9,788 bases of DNA from CBFGTA01 sp965651595 (GCA_965651595.1 CBFGTA010000085.1:1-9788), one strand, 5' to 3'. Counted from the first letter of the stretch, positions 1-7,340 are shown. Notes: generated by a model from the letters alone, not told the origin. Program-made: numbers and translations.

Positions 1-209
1 CAACCGCGCAGACACCGACCGACACAGGCAACACCCTTGTTTGGGTCGGTACCGCATCGGCCGTTGCGGTCATCTCTTGTGAAGCCGAGCCTCCAGAAGG
101 GCCTTGCGAATCCTCACGGCGTGGTCACGGCTCGGACGGGCTCTTCGCCAGTCGGGTGGCGCGGTTCGCACTGAACACCTCGGACTTAGTCGACCGGCGC
201 CGCCGATAA
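1..209 (+). CDS. Possible 3' end of a plus-strand gene entering from the left edge
   Basis: The third plus-strand frame is open from the window edge to a TAA at 207-209. It gives 68 residues with a short hydrophobic run (LVWVGTASAVAVI, about residues 12-24 of the visible part), preceded by TPTDTG and ending RRRR. The order of a TG-containing motif, a hydrophobic stretch and basic residues loosely recalls a sortase-type or membrane-anchor tail. However, the hydrophobic run is short, is followed by acidic and Pro-rich residues, and the motif is not a canonical LPXTG. It would overlap the last 85 bp of the convergent beta-helix gene. No start is visible. It may simply be non-coding sequence. Confidence 0.18.
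   Translation, partial: TAQTPTDTGNTLVWVGTASAVAVISCEAEPPEGPCESSRRGHGSDGLFASRVARFALNTSDLVDRRRR
14..50. terminator. Weak inverted repeat downstream of the polysaccharide operon
   Basis: A 7-bp perfect inverted repeat (ACCGACC at 14-20, GGTCGGT at 44-50) encloses a 23-nt loop. The loop contains a smaller ACCC/GGGT pair at 33-36 and 43-46. It lies about 75 bp past the stop codon of the minus-strand beta-helix gene, so it could end that operon. There is no T-run, so this is a weak call. Confidence 0.2.
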
Positions 210-1825
210 GCAACCGCAAGCACCGGTGGTATCAGAATGACCGACCAGGTGACGATCGCCAGCGGATGGATGAAGAACTCGATCAGATCGCTAACCAGGG
301 TTCGGTTCTGAACCACCTTCCAGTCACCCACCATCACACCAGCTGGAAGGCCGCCGGAATCGGCGCTCACGGGTCGCGGACCGCTCCCTTCGACGGAGAC
401 ATCGGAGAACTCCAGGCCAGTCGCGGTCGGCCCGAGCTCGATCGCAGTCCCGGTCACGGTCACGGTTGTGTCCGTCACGACGGTGTCATCCGACTGCCCC
501 AGTTTGACGCCGGTTCGTGCGCCATCGATGGCTACTCCGGACACGCTCGTCCGGGTGCTAGCACCGTCGATGCGGATAGCGCTGTTGAGTGATGCGGTGA
601 TAGTCGTGTCTTGTAGGACGCTGTCGGTTGCTTCCGTTCTCGCCCAATATCCGACTCGATTGTTCCGAAGTGTCGCGTCACGCACAACGTTGCCGATGCC
701 GCCTTCGATGACGACGCCGGGCCCGCCGTTGTCGGTCGCGACAACATTGCGCAAGAGGTTGTGGCTGGACGGATTGGTGTCACCTAGATCGGGGTTGCCA
801 TCATCGATCATGAAACCGGCTCCGCCGTTGCGCGTAGAGACGGTGGATTCGATGATGTTGTGGTCGCACCCCTTACTGAAGATGAAGCCATGGCGGCCGT
901 TACCGATCGCTTCACTGTTCCGAACCAGTGTTCGCTTGGTGTCCGTGTGGGGATCGAATCCGTAGAATCGATTGGCGAGGAATTTACTGTCGATGATCTT
1001 CAATCCGATCGCTCGGGACGAGTACGCGCCGAAGTGATTGCGGGAGAACGACGAGTTCCACGAGCCGCCCCGACCGGGGTTGCCGCTGCCCGACATCCAC
1101 GCGACGCCCGAAGTCTCCCCGATGTAATACCCGAGGTCCGCCACATCCGAGTGGTGCAACTCCAATCGGCCGCCCTTGGTGCGAATAAACGGCCGCCCAT
1201 CCTCGGCGTTGGCGTCACTGACTGCCGTTCCCCGCACCACCGAACGGATCGTGAGCGGTCGGTTCGCTGATCCCCGCAGGACCAACTCGCCACCCGCTCC
1301 GGTGAGAGAAGCGTGACTAAACGGCGCACTCTCCAGCTGCATCACCGGAGTGTCGCGGGAGTCGACCACCAGGCGGACCCGTTCACCGACCACTATCGGC
1401 ATCGCCAGCGTCACCGTCGCATCGCTGTCTATCTTGACAGCGGCAGGCGCAAGCGGCTGCAAATCGGCGAGGCGATAGGTGGTTGTCTTCTGTGGGGCCC
1501 CAGGAACGACCAGGACCGATTGCGGACCGGTAATTGTGGGAACCTTCACCACCCTGGGTGAGGTTGACCGCTTGGATCTCGCGATCTTGTTGGCAGCAGC
1601 ATAGACCTGGTTGTCTGATCGGTAGAGCCGCTCCAGCGCTGAGTTGTGAGCGTTAGGATCAGTGGCGGTGGGCAGCGAAATCGGACTGTGGTTGGTGGTT
1701 GCGGGACCGGATCGAAGTTTCGGAACGAGGACATACGCGCCTACCGCGAGCCCGACGCACGCTACTAGCGCCGCTGCGACCAGGGCTCGACCAGGTGAAG
1801 AGCGCAACTGCCCCGACCCGGTCAT
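125..1825 (-). CDS. AlgG-like right-handed beta-helix protein, putative polysaccharide C5-epimerase, membrane anchored
   Basis: This 566-residue protein has an N-terminal membrane segment (about 14-35), a long extracytoplasmic region, a second membrane segment (about 517-540) and a basic C-terminal tail (RRRR 541-544). Residues about 180-480 consist of repeated short beta-strand/Asn/Gly turns typical of NosD/PbH1 parallel beta-helices. Within them, residues 288-295 read YGFDPHTD, matching the YG(F/I)DPH(D/E) signature of mannuronan C5-epimerases (AlgG, AlgE). About 25 residues later, RHGFIFSK (311-318) aligns with the KHGIIISR segment I recall for AlgG, with Lys318 where AlgG has its functional Arg. 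An upstream LGYYIGETSG (231-240) resembles the FGY...ESYG segment of AlgG. AlgG converts mannuronate to guluronate within alginate; the substrate here is unknown. The ATG at 1825 overlaps the glycosyltransferase stop (ATGA), showing translational coupling. A lyase or another uronate epimerase is the main alternative. Confidence 0.72.
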   Translation of the reverse strand: MTGSGQLRSSPGRALVAAALVACVGLAVGAYVLVPKLRSGPATTNHSPISLPTATDPNAHNSALERLYRSDNQVYAAANKIARSKRSTSPRVVKVPTITGPQSVLVVPGAPQKTTTYRLADLQPLAPAAVKIDSDATVTLAMPIVVGERVRLVVDSRDTPVMQLESAPFSHASLTGAGGELVLRGSANRPLTIRSVVRGTAVSDANAEDGRPFIRTKGGRLELHHSDVADLGYYIGETSGVAWMSGSGNPGRGGSWNSSFSRNHFGAYSSRAIGLKIIDSKFLANRFYGFDPHTDTKRTLVRNSEAIGNGRHGFIFSKGCDHNIIESTVSTRNGGAGFMIDDGNPDLGDTNPSSHNLLRNVVATDNGGPGVVIEGGIGNVVRDATLRNNRVGYWARTEATDSVLQDTTITASLNSAIRIDGASTRTSVSGVAIDGARTGVKLGQSDDTVVTDTTVTVTGTAIELGPTATGLEFSDVSVEGSGPRPVSADSGGLPAGVMVGDWKVVQNRTLVSDLIEFFIHPLAIVTWSVILIPPVLAVAYRRRRSTKSEVFSANRATRLAKSPSEP

Positions 1826-3078
1826 AGCAACGCGCTGCCAGCGAGAGTCCGGCTGCTTTGACCTTCACCGCCTAGTTGACCGTCGACGCGGGTCAACCAG
1901 CCTTGCCGGTTCATGGTGAACCCGGCATACAGTTTGATGGGCAGAGCCATCAAGACGGTGACCGCAACGATCAGTGGAAGCAAGATCAAGTCTCTGGGCT
2001 TCCTGCGCAGGTGGCTAACACCCCTGATGGCACGTCCGATGAAGCACCAAGCAATCACAATGATCACGACCGGCAGTGGGGCTGTGGCGACCGCAATCAC
2101 AAGAAAGGTGATCGCAAGACCCATGGTTGCCCATGTCATGAGTGGCTGAATCACTGTCAACTGCGTGATGAAGGGCTGGTCCCACAGCCAACCTCGATAC
2201 ATGGCAGTCAAATAGCACCGCCACGAGTTCCTCGCCCACCGGGTTCGCTGCTTACAGAACGCTGCGAAGGTGTCAGGGAACATCGAGACTGCAACGGCCG
2301 TTTCTTGATGGACGGTTTGGTACCCCGCAGCGAGTGTCAACCAGGTGAGGCGCCCGTCATCACCAGCGATGCACTCTCGGCCGAAGAATACTTCGTGTTC
2401 GAGATCGGGCAGGAGAGGCAAGATCACAGATCTGCGATATGCGGCCGTCCTGCCCGACAAGCAAGGAACTGCGCGCGCCATACCTGTCGCCGGGACGTAA
2501 TCGAGGAAGCGAATATCGAGCAGCCAACTGGCAACTGCCCGCCACACTGAGGTTTCGGGAGCGGCCACCTTTTGCCGTGATCCGACACCGCCGACCCTCG
2601 GGTCGGCAAAGGGACGCACGATTTCGCGGCCCAGGTTGTCTTGCCAGGCCGTGTCAGAATCCACGAACACGACAACACCATTGGTCGCGGCTCGCGCTCC
2701 GACTGCCATCGCGCTTCGTTTGCCGGTGTGGTCGATGTGCAGAACCCGTACTGCTGGCTCACTGGTGAGGTCATGCAGATCGTCATGACTGTGGTCGTTG
2801 TGGTCGACCACCAGGATTACTTCACGGACCGGTTCTTGCTGCCACGTTTGCAGGCACCGGCGCAGAATGTGCGTGTCCTCTTGGAATATCGGAACGACAA
2901 CACTGATGGGTTCGCTGTGCTCGTCGCGGAATGGCCGCGCGCGATGTGAGAGCGTGAATCGATACACCCAGATGCCCCACGACAACAGACCTGCCAGGCC
3001 AAGCGGAAGCCAGATGACGACACTCTCCCACCCAACTGACATCCCGACGATCATTCGATAATGATGCATTCCCGGCAC
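1822..3078 (-). CDS. Family-2 processive glycosyltransferase (hyaluronan synthase/Alg8-like polysaccharide synthase)
   Basis: This 418-residue membrane protein is an inverting GT2. A first membrane segment (about 18-40) precedes the GT-A domain, which starts at PISVVVPIFQE (57-67). Motifs in order are VDHND (91-95), the metal-binding DSD (140-142), the acceptor-region GDDGR (239-243) and QRTRW (277-281), the QXXRW signature of processive synthases. Three or four more membrane segments follow (about 303-345 and 364-385), ending with NRQGWLTR (390-397), a pattern seen in hyaluronan-synthase-like enzymes. These features fit polymerisation of a nucleotide-sugar with export of the chain across the membrane. 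It is first in an operon with the AlgG-like gene. The start is uncertain: GTG at 3078, ATG at 3069, 3054 or 3042 are all in frame ahead of the first membrane segment, and none has a strong Shine-Dalgarno sequence. The sugar cannot be read from the sequence. Confidence 0.85.
   Translation of the reverse strand: MPGMHHYRMIVGMSVGWESVVIWLPLGLAGLLSWGIWVYRFTLSHRARPFRDEHSEPISVVVPIFQEDTHILRRCLQTWQQEPVREVILVVDHNDHSHDDLHDLTSEPAVRVLHIDHTGKRSAMAVGARAATNGVVVFVDSDTAWQDNLGREIVRPFADPRVGGVGSRQKVAAPETSVWRAVASWLLDIRFLDYVPATGMARAVPCLSGRTAAYRRSVILPLLPDLEHEVFFGRECIAGDDGRLTWLTLAAGYQTVHQETAVAVSMFPDTFAAFCKQRTRWARNSWRCYLTAMYRGWLWDQPFITQLTVIQPLMTWATMGLAITFLVIAVATAPLPVVIIVIAWCFIGRAIRGVSHLRRKPRDLILLPLIVAVTVLMALPIKLYAGFTMNRQGWLTRVDGQLGGEGQSSRTLAGSALL
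3050..3065. repeat. AT-rich palindrome over the glycosyltransferase start region
   Basis: ATCATT (3050-3055), CGAT, AATGAT (3060-3065) form a perfect 6-bp inverted repeat with a 4-nt loop, in an otherwise GC-rich neighbourhood. It lies between the alternative starts at 3069 and 3042. If the ATG at 3042 is the real start, the palindrome lies in the untranslated leader just upstream of it and could be an operator or an RNA hairpin. If 3069 or 3078 is used, it is coding. Confidence 0.3.
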
Positions 3079-3232
3079 ACGAACCTGGCCCCGCTTGTCA
3101 AGTTGTCCCCCACACTGCTGCTACGGAGCGCGACAACGGTGTAACCGACCACCAAGATAGTCCTCACACGGGCTAGCGGCCACGAAATCGGTCGTGGGTT
3201 TGTCAACGGTCAAGCATCGAGCGGGAGGTCCG
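3079..3232. promoter_or_regulatory. Divergent intergenic region between the polysaccharide operon and the two-component operon
   Basis: Both operons must be transcribed outward from this region. It contains recurring GTCAA or its complement: GTCAA at 3097-3101, 3202-3206 and 3209-3213, plus TTGTC at 3103-3107 and GACAA at 3132-3136. On the minus strand the first cluster reads as two GACAA copies 8 bp apart, and 3132-3140 and 3202-3210 share the core CAACGGT. These are candidate half-sites for the NarL-type regulator encoded next door. A minus-strand TTGACA (3101-3096) is present but has no -10 element at proper spacing, so no promoter is assigned. Confidence 0.4.
3223..3228 (+). promoter_or_regulatory. 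Ribosome binding site that fixes the response regulator start
   Basis: GGGAGG lies 4 nt before the ATG at 3233. The in-frame GTG at 3194 has no comparable site and would add 13 residues not needed for the receiver fold, so 3233 is the preferred start. Confidence 0.6.
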
Positions 3233-3889
3233 ATGACTACGTCTTCCCCGCCCGTTGCGAACCGATCTGATGCGCGAGCTTTCGTCGTCGAAGACGACAC
3301 CTTCAGTAACGCAATGTTGCAATCATTCGTCGCCGGGATGGGTTATCACGTTAGCTCGGCCGCCGACGGCGCGGAGGCGATCTCGAAGATCATCGATTTC
3401 GACCCAGACATCGCCATCGTTGACCTCGACTTGGGTGACGGGCCAAACGGAGTCGACGTAGTGACGCACATCCAGCGCCACGCACCGTGGACCGCCATAG
3501 TCATGCTGACCAGCCACAGCGCGCCTGACTTGGTCAGCTCACTGCCCCTTCAACCGAGCCCATTCTTGGTCTACGAAGTAAAGAGCCAGATTCACAACGC
3601 GGAAGACTTGAGGGTTGCCCTGGAACGTGCCCTGGAAGGTCAAGGCGGTGCAACCCGCAGCCACAGCACCGACACGGTGATCACGACGGGCCAAGCTGAG
3701 CTACTCCGGTTCATCGCCAAGGGCTTGTCGAATGACGAGATCGCACGCCGCAAGGGCGTCAGGCCAAATTCGGTCGAGCGGATGGTCGCGCGACTATATC
3801 GCGGACTGGGCCTCGACCAGGAGTCCAGCACCAACCAGAGGGTCGAGGCAGTCCGGCGCTACATGACAGGCGGAATCAACGTTCGATGA
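3233..3889 (+). CDS. Two-component response regulator, receiver plus LuxR/NarL-type helix-turn-helix
   Basis: The product is 218 residues from the ATG at 3233. Residues about 14-135 form a receiver domain with all expected sites: acidic cluster E20/D21/D22, phospho-acceptor D64 in IVDLDLGDG, T93 in IVMLTS and K117 in VYEVK. The C-terminal region (about 150-215) is a GerE/LuxR-type DNA-binding domain; GLSNDEIARRKGVRPNSVERM contains the helix-turn-helix. When phosphorylated, such proteins usually dimerise and bind promoter DNA. The stop overlaps the start of the kinase gene (ATGA at 3886), so the two are translationally coupled and form a cognate pair. The gene is divergent from the polysaccharide operon, which is its most likely neighbouring target. 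The recognition helix (RPNSVERMVARLY) departs from the usual V(S/K)xxTVxxH wording but keeps the spacing. Confidence 0.9.
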   Translation: MTTSSPPVANRSDARAFVVEDDTFSNAMLQSFVAGMGYHVSSAADGAEAISKIIDFDPDIAIVDLDLGDGPNGVDVVTHIQRHAPWTAIVMLTSHSAPDLVSSLPLQPSPFLVYEVKSQIHNAEDLRVALERALEGQGGATRSHSTDTVITTGQAELLRFIAKGLSNDEIARRKGVRPNSVERMVARLYRGLGLDQESSTNQRVEAVRRYMTGGINVR

Positions 3890-5748
3890 GCACAGACGCG
3901 CCAGGGGCGAGTCCGCGTCAGGGGTGGCAGGGTCTGTTTGCGGCACTAGCCAGCCCGACCGCATTTGGTGCCACAGTGTTCTGGTGGTGGGCGGCTCTAC
4001 TTGCCCTTCGCGGGTTCGCGTTGGACACCTTGTGGGGCGAAGTGTCGCTCACAGTGGCCTTGCGTTCCGTCGCGGCGATGATCGGCGTTGCCGCCGTGAT
4101 CTTCACGATCGGCCACATTGGACTTGATCGGGCCAGGAGTCGAAAAAGGGGCACGCGATGGTTGGGAATCGCTGGTGCTGGCACCTACGCGTTCGCTGCC
4201 CTCGCAATCTCGGCTATCCAGATTACCCTGGATTCGCGCCTCAACGCCACGATCGCGATGCTCTTGCAGCGGTCCACCGTCGCGTTTACCGCTTTGCTGA
4301 TTATCTGTTACTGCGTCGATCGGCGTGCGTATCACCTCGATGCGGTCGCGCGACTCATCGGTCAGCGACGTCGGCTAACCGCGCAACGACGGTGTTATGA
4401 CGAGTCTCTGGCGGCCCTGCGTGCAGGGCTCACAGAATTGGTCAGCCGGACCGCGGGCCAGGGGATGCTGCTTCCCGTTGATGCTGGTCGGAGACTGCTG
4501 GCCACGCCCGCCACAGCGTCAGAGATCAAGGATCTTGCCGACGCGACCCGCGACTGCGCCACAGGTGTCATCCGTGAACTCAGCCACCTACTAGATCAAG
4601 AGCCTGGGGTGCCAGCCCAACGCCTGGCCGAAGTCGACGAACTCGAAGACCAGGCCGACCTGACGCTCATCCGGCGCGGTCGGCTCGCCACATTTGCGCA
4701 GGTCCTCCTTCAGGTGTTCCAGCGCAACCCCTTTCCACCGGCACCTTTTGGAATCTTCTCGTTCCTTGCCGTCTTCTTCGTTTCGTTGCAAGTTCGCTCA
4801 GTGGGTGTCGCCGTCGTGGCGGGCCTGTGTGCCAGCGTGCCGACGCTGGCGACTGCGTGGTTGGCTAACCGATGGTTCTCCCCTTGGCTGGTTAGGCGTT
4901 CCTTCCCGCTACGCCTGCTCGGTGTCATTGCTGTACTAGCCACGGCCGCCACATTGGGGGCGATTGCCGTGTCGACTGTTATCAGTTCTGAGCAGCCGGG
5001 TCGCATCGGATTGCAGCTAGCTGTGGGCCTCGTGCTGTTTGGTCTCGCATGCAGCCTGATCCTGACGTTTGACCACGAGCGCCATCGAGTGCTCCAAGCC
5101 CTGGGTGCAACGCTCGAAGGCATCCAGTGGGAGTCCACGCGTCTGCAGAGCGACGAACTTGGTGTACGCCGTGAGATTGCGGCGGTACTCCATTCAGACA
5201 TTCAAGGCCGACTAGCCGCGATCGCGGCACAGTTGGAACAGCAATCTGTGCGTATACAGCAAGGTCAAGAGACGGCCGAGTCGGTGCGCCCTGTCCTGGA
5301 CGCCTGCGTATCGGAGCTTGAGCGAACTCACCGGCACATGCTGTCGCTCACCGAAGCCTCGACAGTCGGCACGACTGACCTGCGGCAGGAGTTGGAATCG
5401 ATCGAGTCATTGTGGAGGCCGGTGTTGACGTTAGAGATCGAGTGCGACGAAGCCGTGTTCGAACGTCTCGCTACCTCGCGGTCGGCGTCGACCGCCGTGG
5501 CGGTGGCAGCCCGAGAAGGGCTTTCCAACGCGCTGCGCCACGGGGGCGCAAGTCGCGTGTGGCTGAAGATCGAGACCGACTCCGACTCTGTCCAGTTGAC
5601 TGTACGTGACGACGGGAGCGGCGTCCTGGAAGAACTCGTGCCGGGTCTGGGGATGCGGTCGATGATGAGGTCCGGCGCGCAGGTCAGCATCCGTCCGGGT
5701 GAGACGGCAGGCTGTGAACTGAGGGTGCGCGTTCCCGCCCCGAGTTGA
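3886..5748 (+). CDS. Eight-TM sensor histidine kinase (HisKA_3/NarX-like class)
   Basis: This 620-residue kinase is coupled to the preceding regulator by an ATGA overlap. It has two blocks of four predicted membrane segments (about 30-46, 57-80, 92-115, 121-145; then 287-303, 304-327, 341-366, 373-395). They are separated by a 140-residue hydrophilic, helix-rich stretch (146-286) predicted to be cytoplasmic. The dimerisation region carries phospho-acceptor H436 in LHSDIQGRL, a divergent version of the usual ELHDxxxQxL box. The ATPase domain (about 535-617) has an N-box REGLSNAL with N548, DDGSG (575-579) and GLGM (587-590). There is no large extracellular sensor domain, so the signal is probably sensed within the membrane or through the cytoplasmic insert. 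It should phosphorylate the adjacent response regulator. The input signal is unknown; a cell-envelope signal would fit the neighbourhood but is a guess. Confidence 0.88.
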   Translation: MSTDAPGASPRQGWQGLFAALASPTAFGATVFWWWAALLALRGFALDTLWGEVSLTVALRSVAAMIGVAAVIFTIGHIGLDRARSRKRGTRWLGIAGAGTYAFAALAISAIQITLDSRLNATIAMLLQRSTVAFTALLIICYCVDRRAYHLDAVARLIGQRRRLTAQRRCYDESLAALRAGLTELVSRTAGQGMLLPVDAGRRLLATPATASEIKDLADATRDCATGVIRELSHLLDQEPGVPAQRLAEVDELEDQADLTLIRRGRLATFAQVLLQVFQRNPFPPAPFGIFSFLAVFFVSLQVRSVGVAVVAGLCASVPTLATAWLANRWFSPWLVRRSFPLRLLGVIAVLATAATLGAIAVSTVISSEQPGRIGLQLAVGLVLFGLACSLILTFDHERHRVLQALGATLEGIQWESTRLQSDELGVRREIAAVLHSDIQGRLAAIAAQLEQQSVRIQQGQETAESVRPVLDACVSELERTHRHMLSLTEASTVGTTDLRQELESIESLWRPVLTLEIECDEAVFERLATSRSASTAVAVAAREGLSNALRHGGASRVWLKIETDSDSVQLTVRDDGSGVLEELVPGLGMRSMMRSGAQVSIRPGETAGCELRVRVPAPS

Positions 5749-5787
5749 GTACGTCACGATCACCACCCCTGTCATCCCCGCCCCCAT

Positions 5788-5806
5788 CCGGACGACAACG
5801 TCGCGG
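5788..5806. terminator. Possible hairpin between two convergent genes
   Basis: CCGGACG (5788-5794), ACAA, CGTC (5799-5802), one bulged G, CGG (5804-5806) can fold into a 7-bp stem with one bulge in the 112-bp gap between the kinase and the convergent lipoprotein gene. There is no T-run on either side. A terminator is expected here, but this is only a candidate. Confidence 0.25.
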
Positions 5807-5860
5807 TCCTGCCGGGGAGTTGCGGCTCGTGCCAGCCCGAGTTTGCTACCCAAGGTTGAG

Positions 5861-7255
5861 CTAGGGAGCGATCTGTTGGCTGATCCAATCCGAAATTGCT
5901 GGGTTCTCAATGAAGAGGTTATGGCTGAGGTTCCCCTCAACGGTGACCCATGAGTCTTTGCCCTGCTCTGCGCTCACGCCGTTTCCCCATTGCTGCAAGC
6001 GGATGCTCGGGTCTGGCTGCCCAGACACGGTGAAGAACATGTCCTGCATGCTGCTCTGCGGGAATGCGCCGTCTCCCTGGTCACGTGCAAAGACTTCCGC
6101 GTACCAAGTTTGGCCGGGCTTAGTTGCGATGGCTGTGCGATTGTTGCCAGCGAAGGCAGTGAACGGCAGAATCTCGCCGCCGGTCCCCTGCTCGGTTCGG
6201 ACCATCACATTGGTGGGCACAGTTCCCGAACCGGGCGACGCGGGGTCGAGGACTACGTGCACTGGGTATGTGACAGTCACCGAATCAGCCAGTGCGGTCC
6301 AGGGATTGTTGCCGGGTTCTGATGAAGCGTTGAGGTCGAGTAGCAACTCGTTCCGGTCGGCTGTGTTGTTGATGGCTTTCGGGCCCTTTCTTGGTGCCGC
6401 CGGGTAGAGGAACTTGGTGGTGGGCAGGACAATGCGAAACAGTGGGTTGTACTGGCGCAGGAAGCTGACCTGCCGTTTCAGGCCCCTGCCTGCGAGATCC
6501 GCGCGGGTGATATCACCGCCGGGGCCTGTGATGGTTCCGCCAGCCAGAACGTGTCGGTAGGCCCGGGTGTAGCCGGCGAATATTTCCGCTCCACGAGCGG
6601 CGTCCCGAAAACTATTGAAGTTGCCGTTCCACAGGTTCCAGACGAACGGCGCCCCCTGCTGAGGTGGTGCGGCCAGGATGAGCCTACCGATCGTAGGCAG
6701 CTTCACGTGGCTGCCATCTGGAGCGAGTACGGTCGCGCCGTAGGCATCGCTTTGCAAGTACGCGCGAACAATCGACACCCCAGTACTGTGGGCAACCACG
6801 TTGACTGTGCTGGCACCGGGTGATTCCTTCACCGCCTGGATCAGCCAATAGCGCAGGTAATCGACCGCGTACTCAAATGTGTCCGCAGCAGTTGCGTCGT
6901 TCCAATGCGACAGCAGACCCTCGATCTTCCCATCGGCAACCTGCTGCCGTGGCGCTCCGGGCATCCGCCAGTCATAGCTCGCGCCAATCACGTGGCCAGC
7001 CGACCCTGTGACGGCCGTCAGGTCGCCGATGAGTTGGTCATAGGTCGGACCGACTCGCAGCTGAGCCGCGGGGAATCCGCGCTGGGTCCAGAATCGTTCC
7101 TGCGATTCGTCGTCAATCGGAACAGATCCGCCATTGAATCGGGGGACGACTAGGGTGACGGCCGGTGAAGCTCCACTGCTTGTGAACGACTCGTCACCGG
7201 TGCTGCATCCGGCGATGACGACGACTAGCGCTAGTACGGCCACTACCCGTCTCAT
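5861..7255 (-). CDS. LCAT-family lipase/acyltransferase lipoprotein
   Basis: The chosen start is the ATG at 7255 (464 residues). It is preceded by GGTGGGG, and it places a lipoprotein signal directly at the N-terminus: MRRVV, a hydrophobic core, then IAGC with lipidated Cys17. An in-frame upstream ATG at 7288 has no ribosome site. Family marks of lecithin:cholesterol acyltransferase-like proteins, in the 7255 numbering, are YDWR (94-97), the nucleophile elbow AHSTG with Ser157, GDGAFPQSS with likely catalytic Asp395, and SHN with likely catalytic His445. The protein should sit on the outer face of the cytoplasmic membrane and hydrolyse or transfer an acyl group on a lipid or glycolipid. The true substrate is unknown. 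It is monocistronic and convergent with the kinase gene, so it is probably not part of that operon. An ISL3 remnant sits 85 bp upstream of its start. Confidence 0.8.
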   Translation of the reverse strand: MRRVVAVLALVVVIAGCSTGDESFTSSGASPAVTLVVPRFNGGSVPIDDESQERFWTQRGFPAAQLRVGPTYDQLIGDLTAVTGSAGHVIGASYDWRMPGAPRQQVADGKIEGLLSHWNDATAADTFEYAVDYLRYWLIQAVKESPGASTVNVVAHSTGVSIVRAYLQSDAYGATVLAPDGSHVKLPTIGRLILAAPPQQGAPFVWNLWNGNFNSFRDAARGAEIFAGYTRAYRHVLAGGTITGPGGDITRADLAGRGLKRQVSFLRQYNPLFRIVLPTTKFLYPAAPRKGPKAINNTADRNELLLDLNASSEPGNNPWTALADSVTVTYPVHVVLDPASPGSGTVPTNVMVRTEQGTGGEILPFTAFAGNNRTAIATKPGQTWYAEVFARDQGDGAFPQSSMQDMFFTVSGQPDPSIRLQQWGNGVSAEQGKDSWVTVEGNLSHNLFIENPAISDWISQQIAP

Positions 7256-7283
7256 CACTACCCCACCGGCAAGTTTCTGCGGG

Positions 7284-7312
7284 TCCATACCGGACAGTCA
7301 ATCAGAAGTCCA
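7284..7312 (-). promoter_or_regulatory. Weak candidate promoter for the lipoprotein gene
   Basis: On the minus strand, TGGACT (7312-7307, 4 of 6 to the -35 consensus) and TATGGA (7289-7284, 3 of 6 to the -10) are separated by 17 bp. They are suitably placed upstream of the ATG at 7255. Matches are poor and no other promoter is obvious between the gene and the IS end. Confidence 0.18.
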
Positions 7313-7340
7313 GCTCACTCGACGTTGGCGCGCAGATACA

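Noticed and set aside
468..965. 165-codon plus-strand frame opposite the beta-helix gene
   Set aside because: It is a shadow of the GC-rich minus-strand gene, which has clear fold, motifs and operon context.
3096..3101. Perfect TTGACA on the minus strand upstream of the glycosyltransferase
   Set aside because: No -10-like hexamer lies 16-18 bp downstream; the nearest AT-rich stretch is over 30 bp away.
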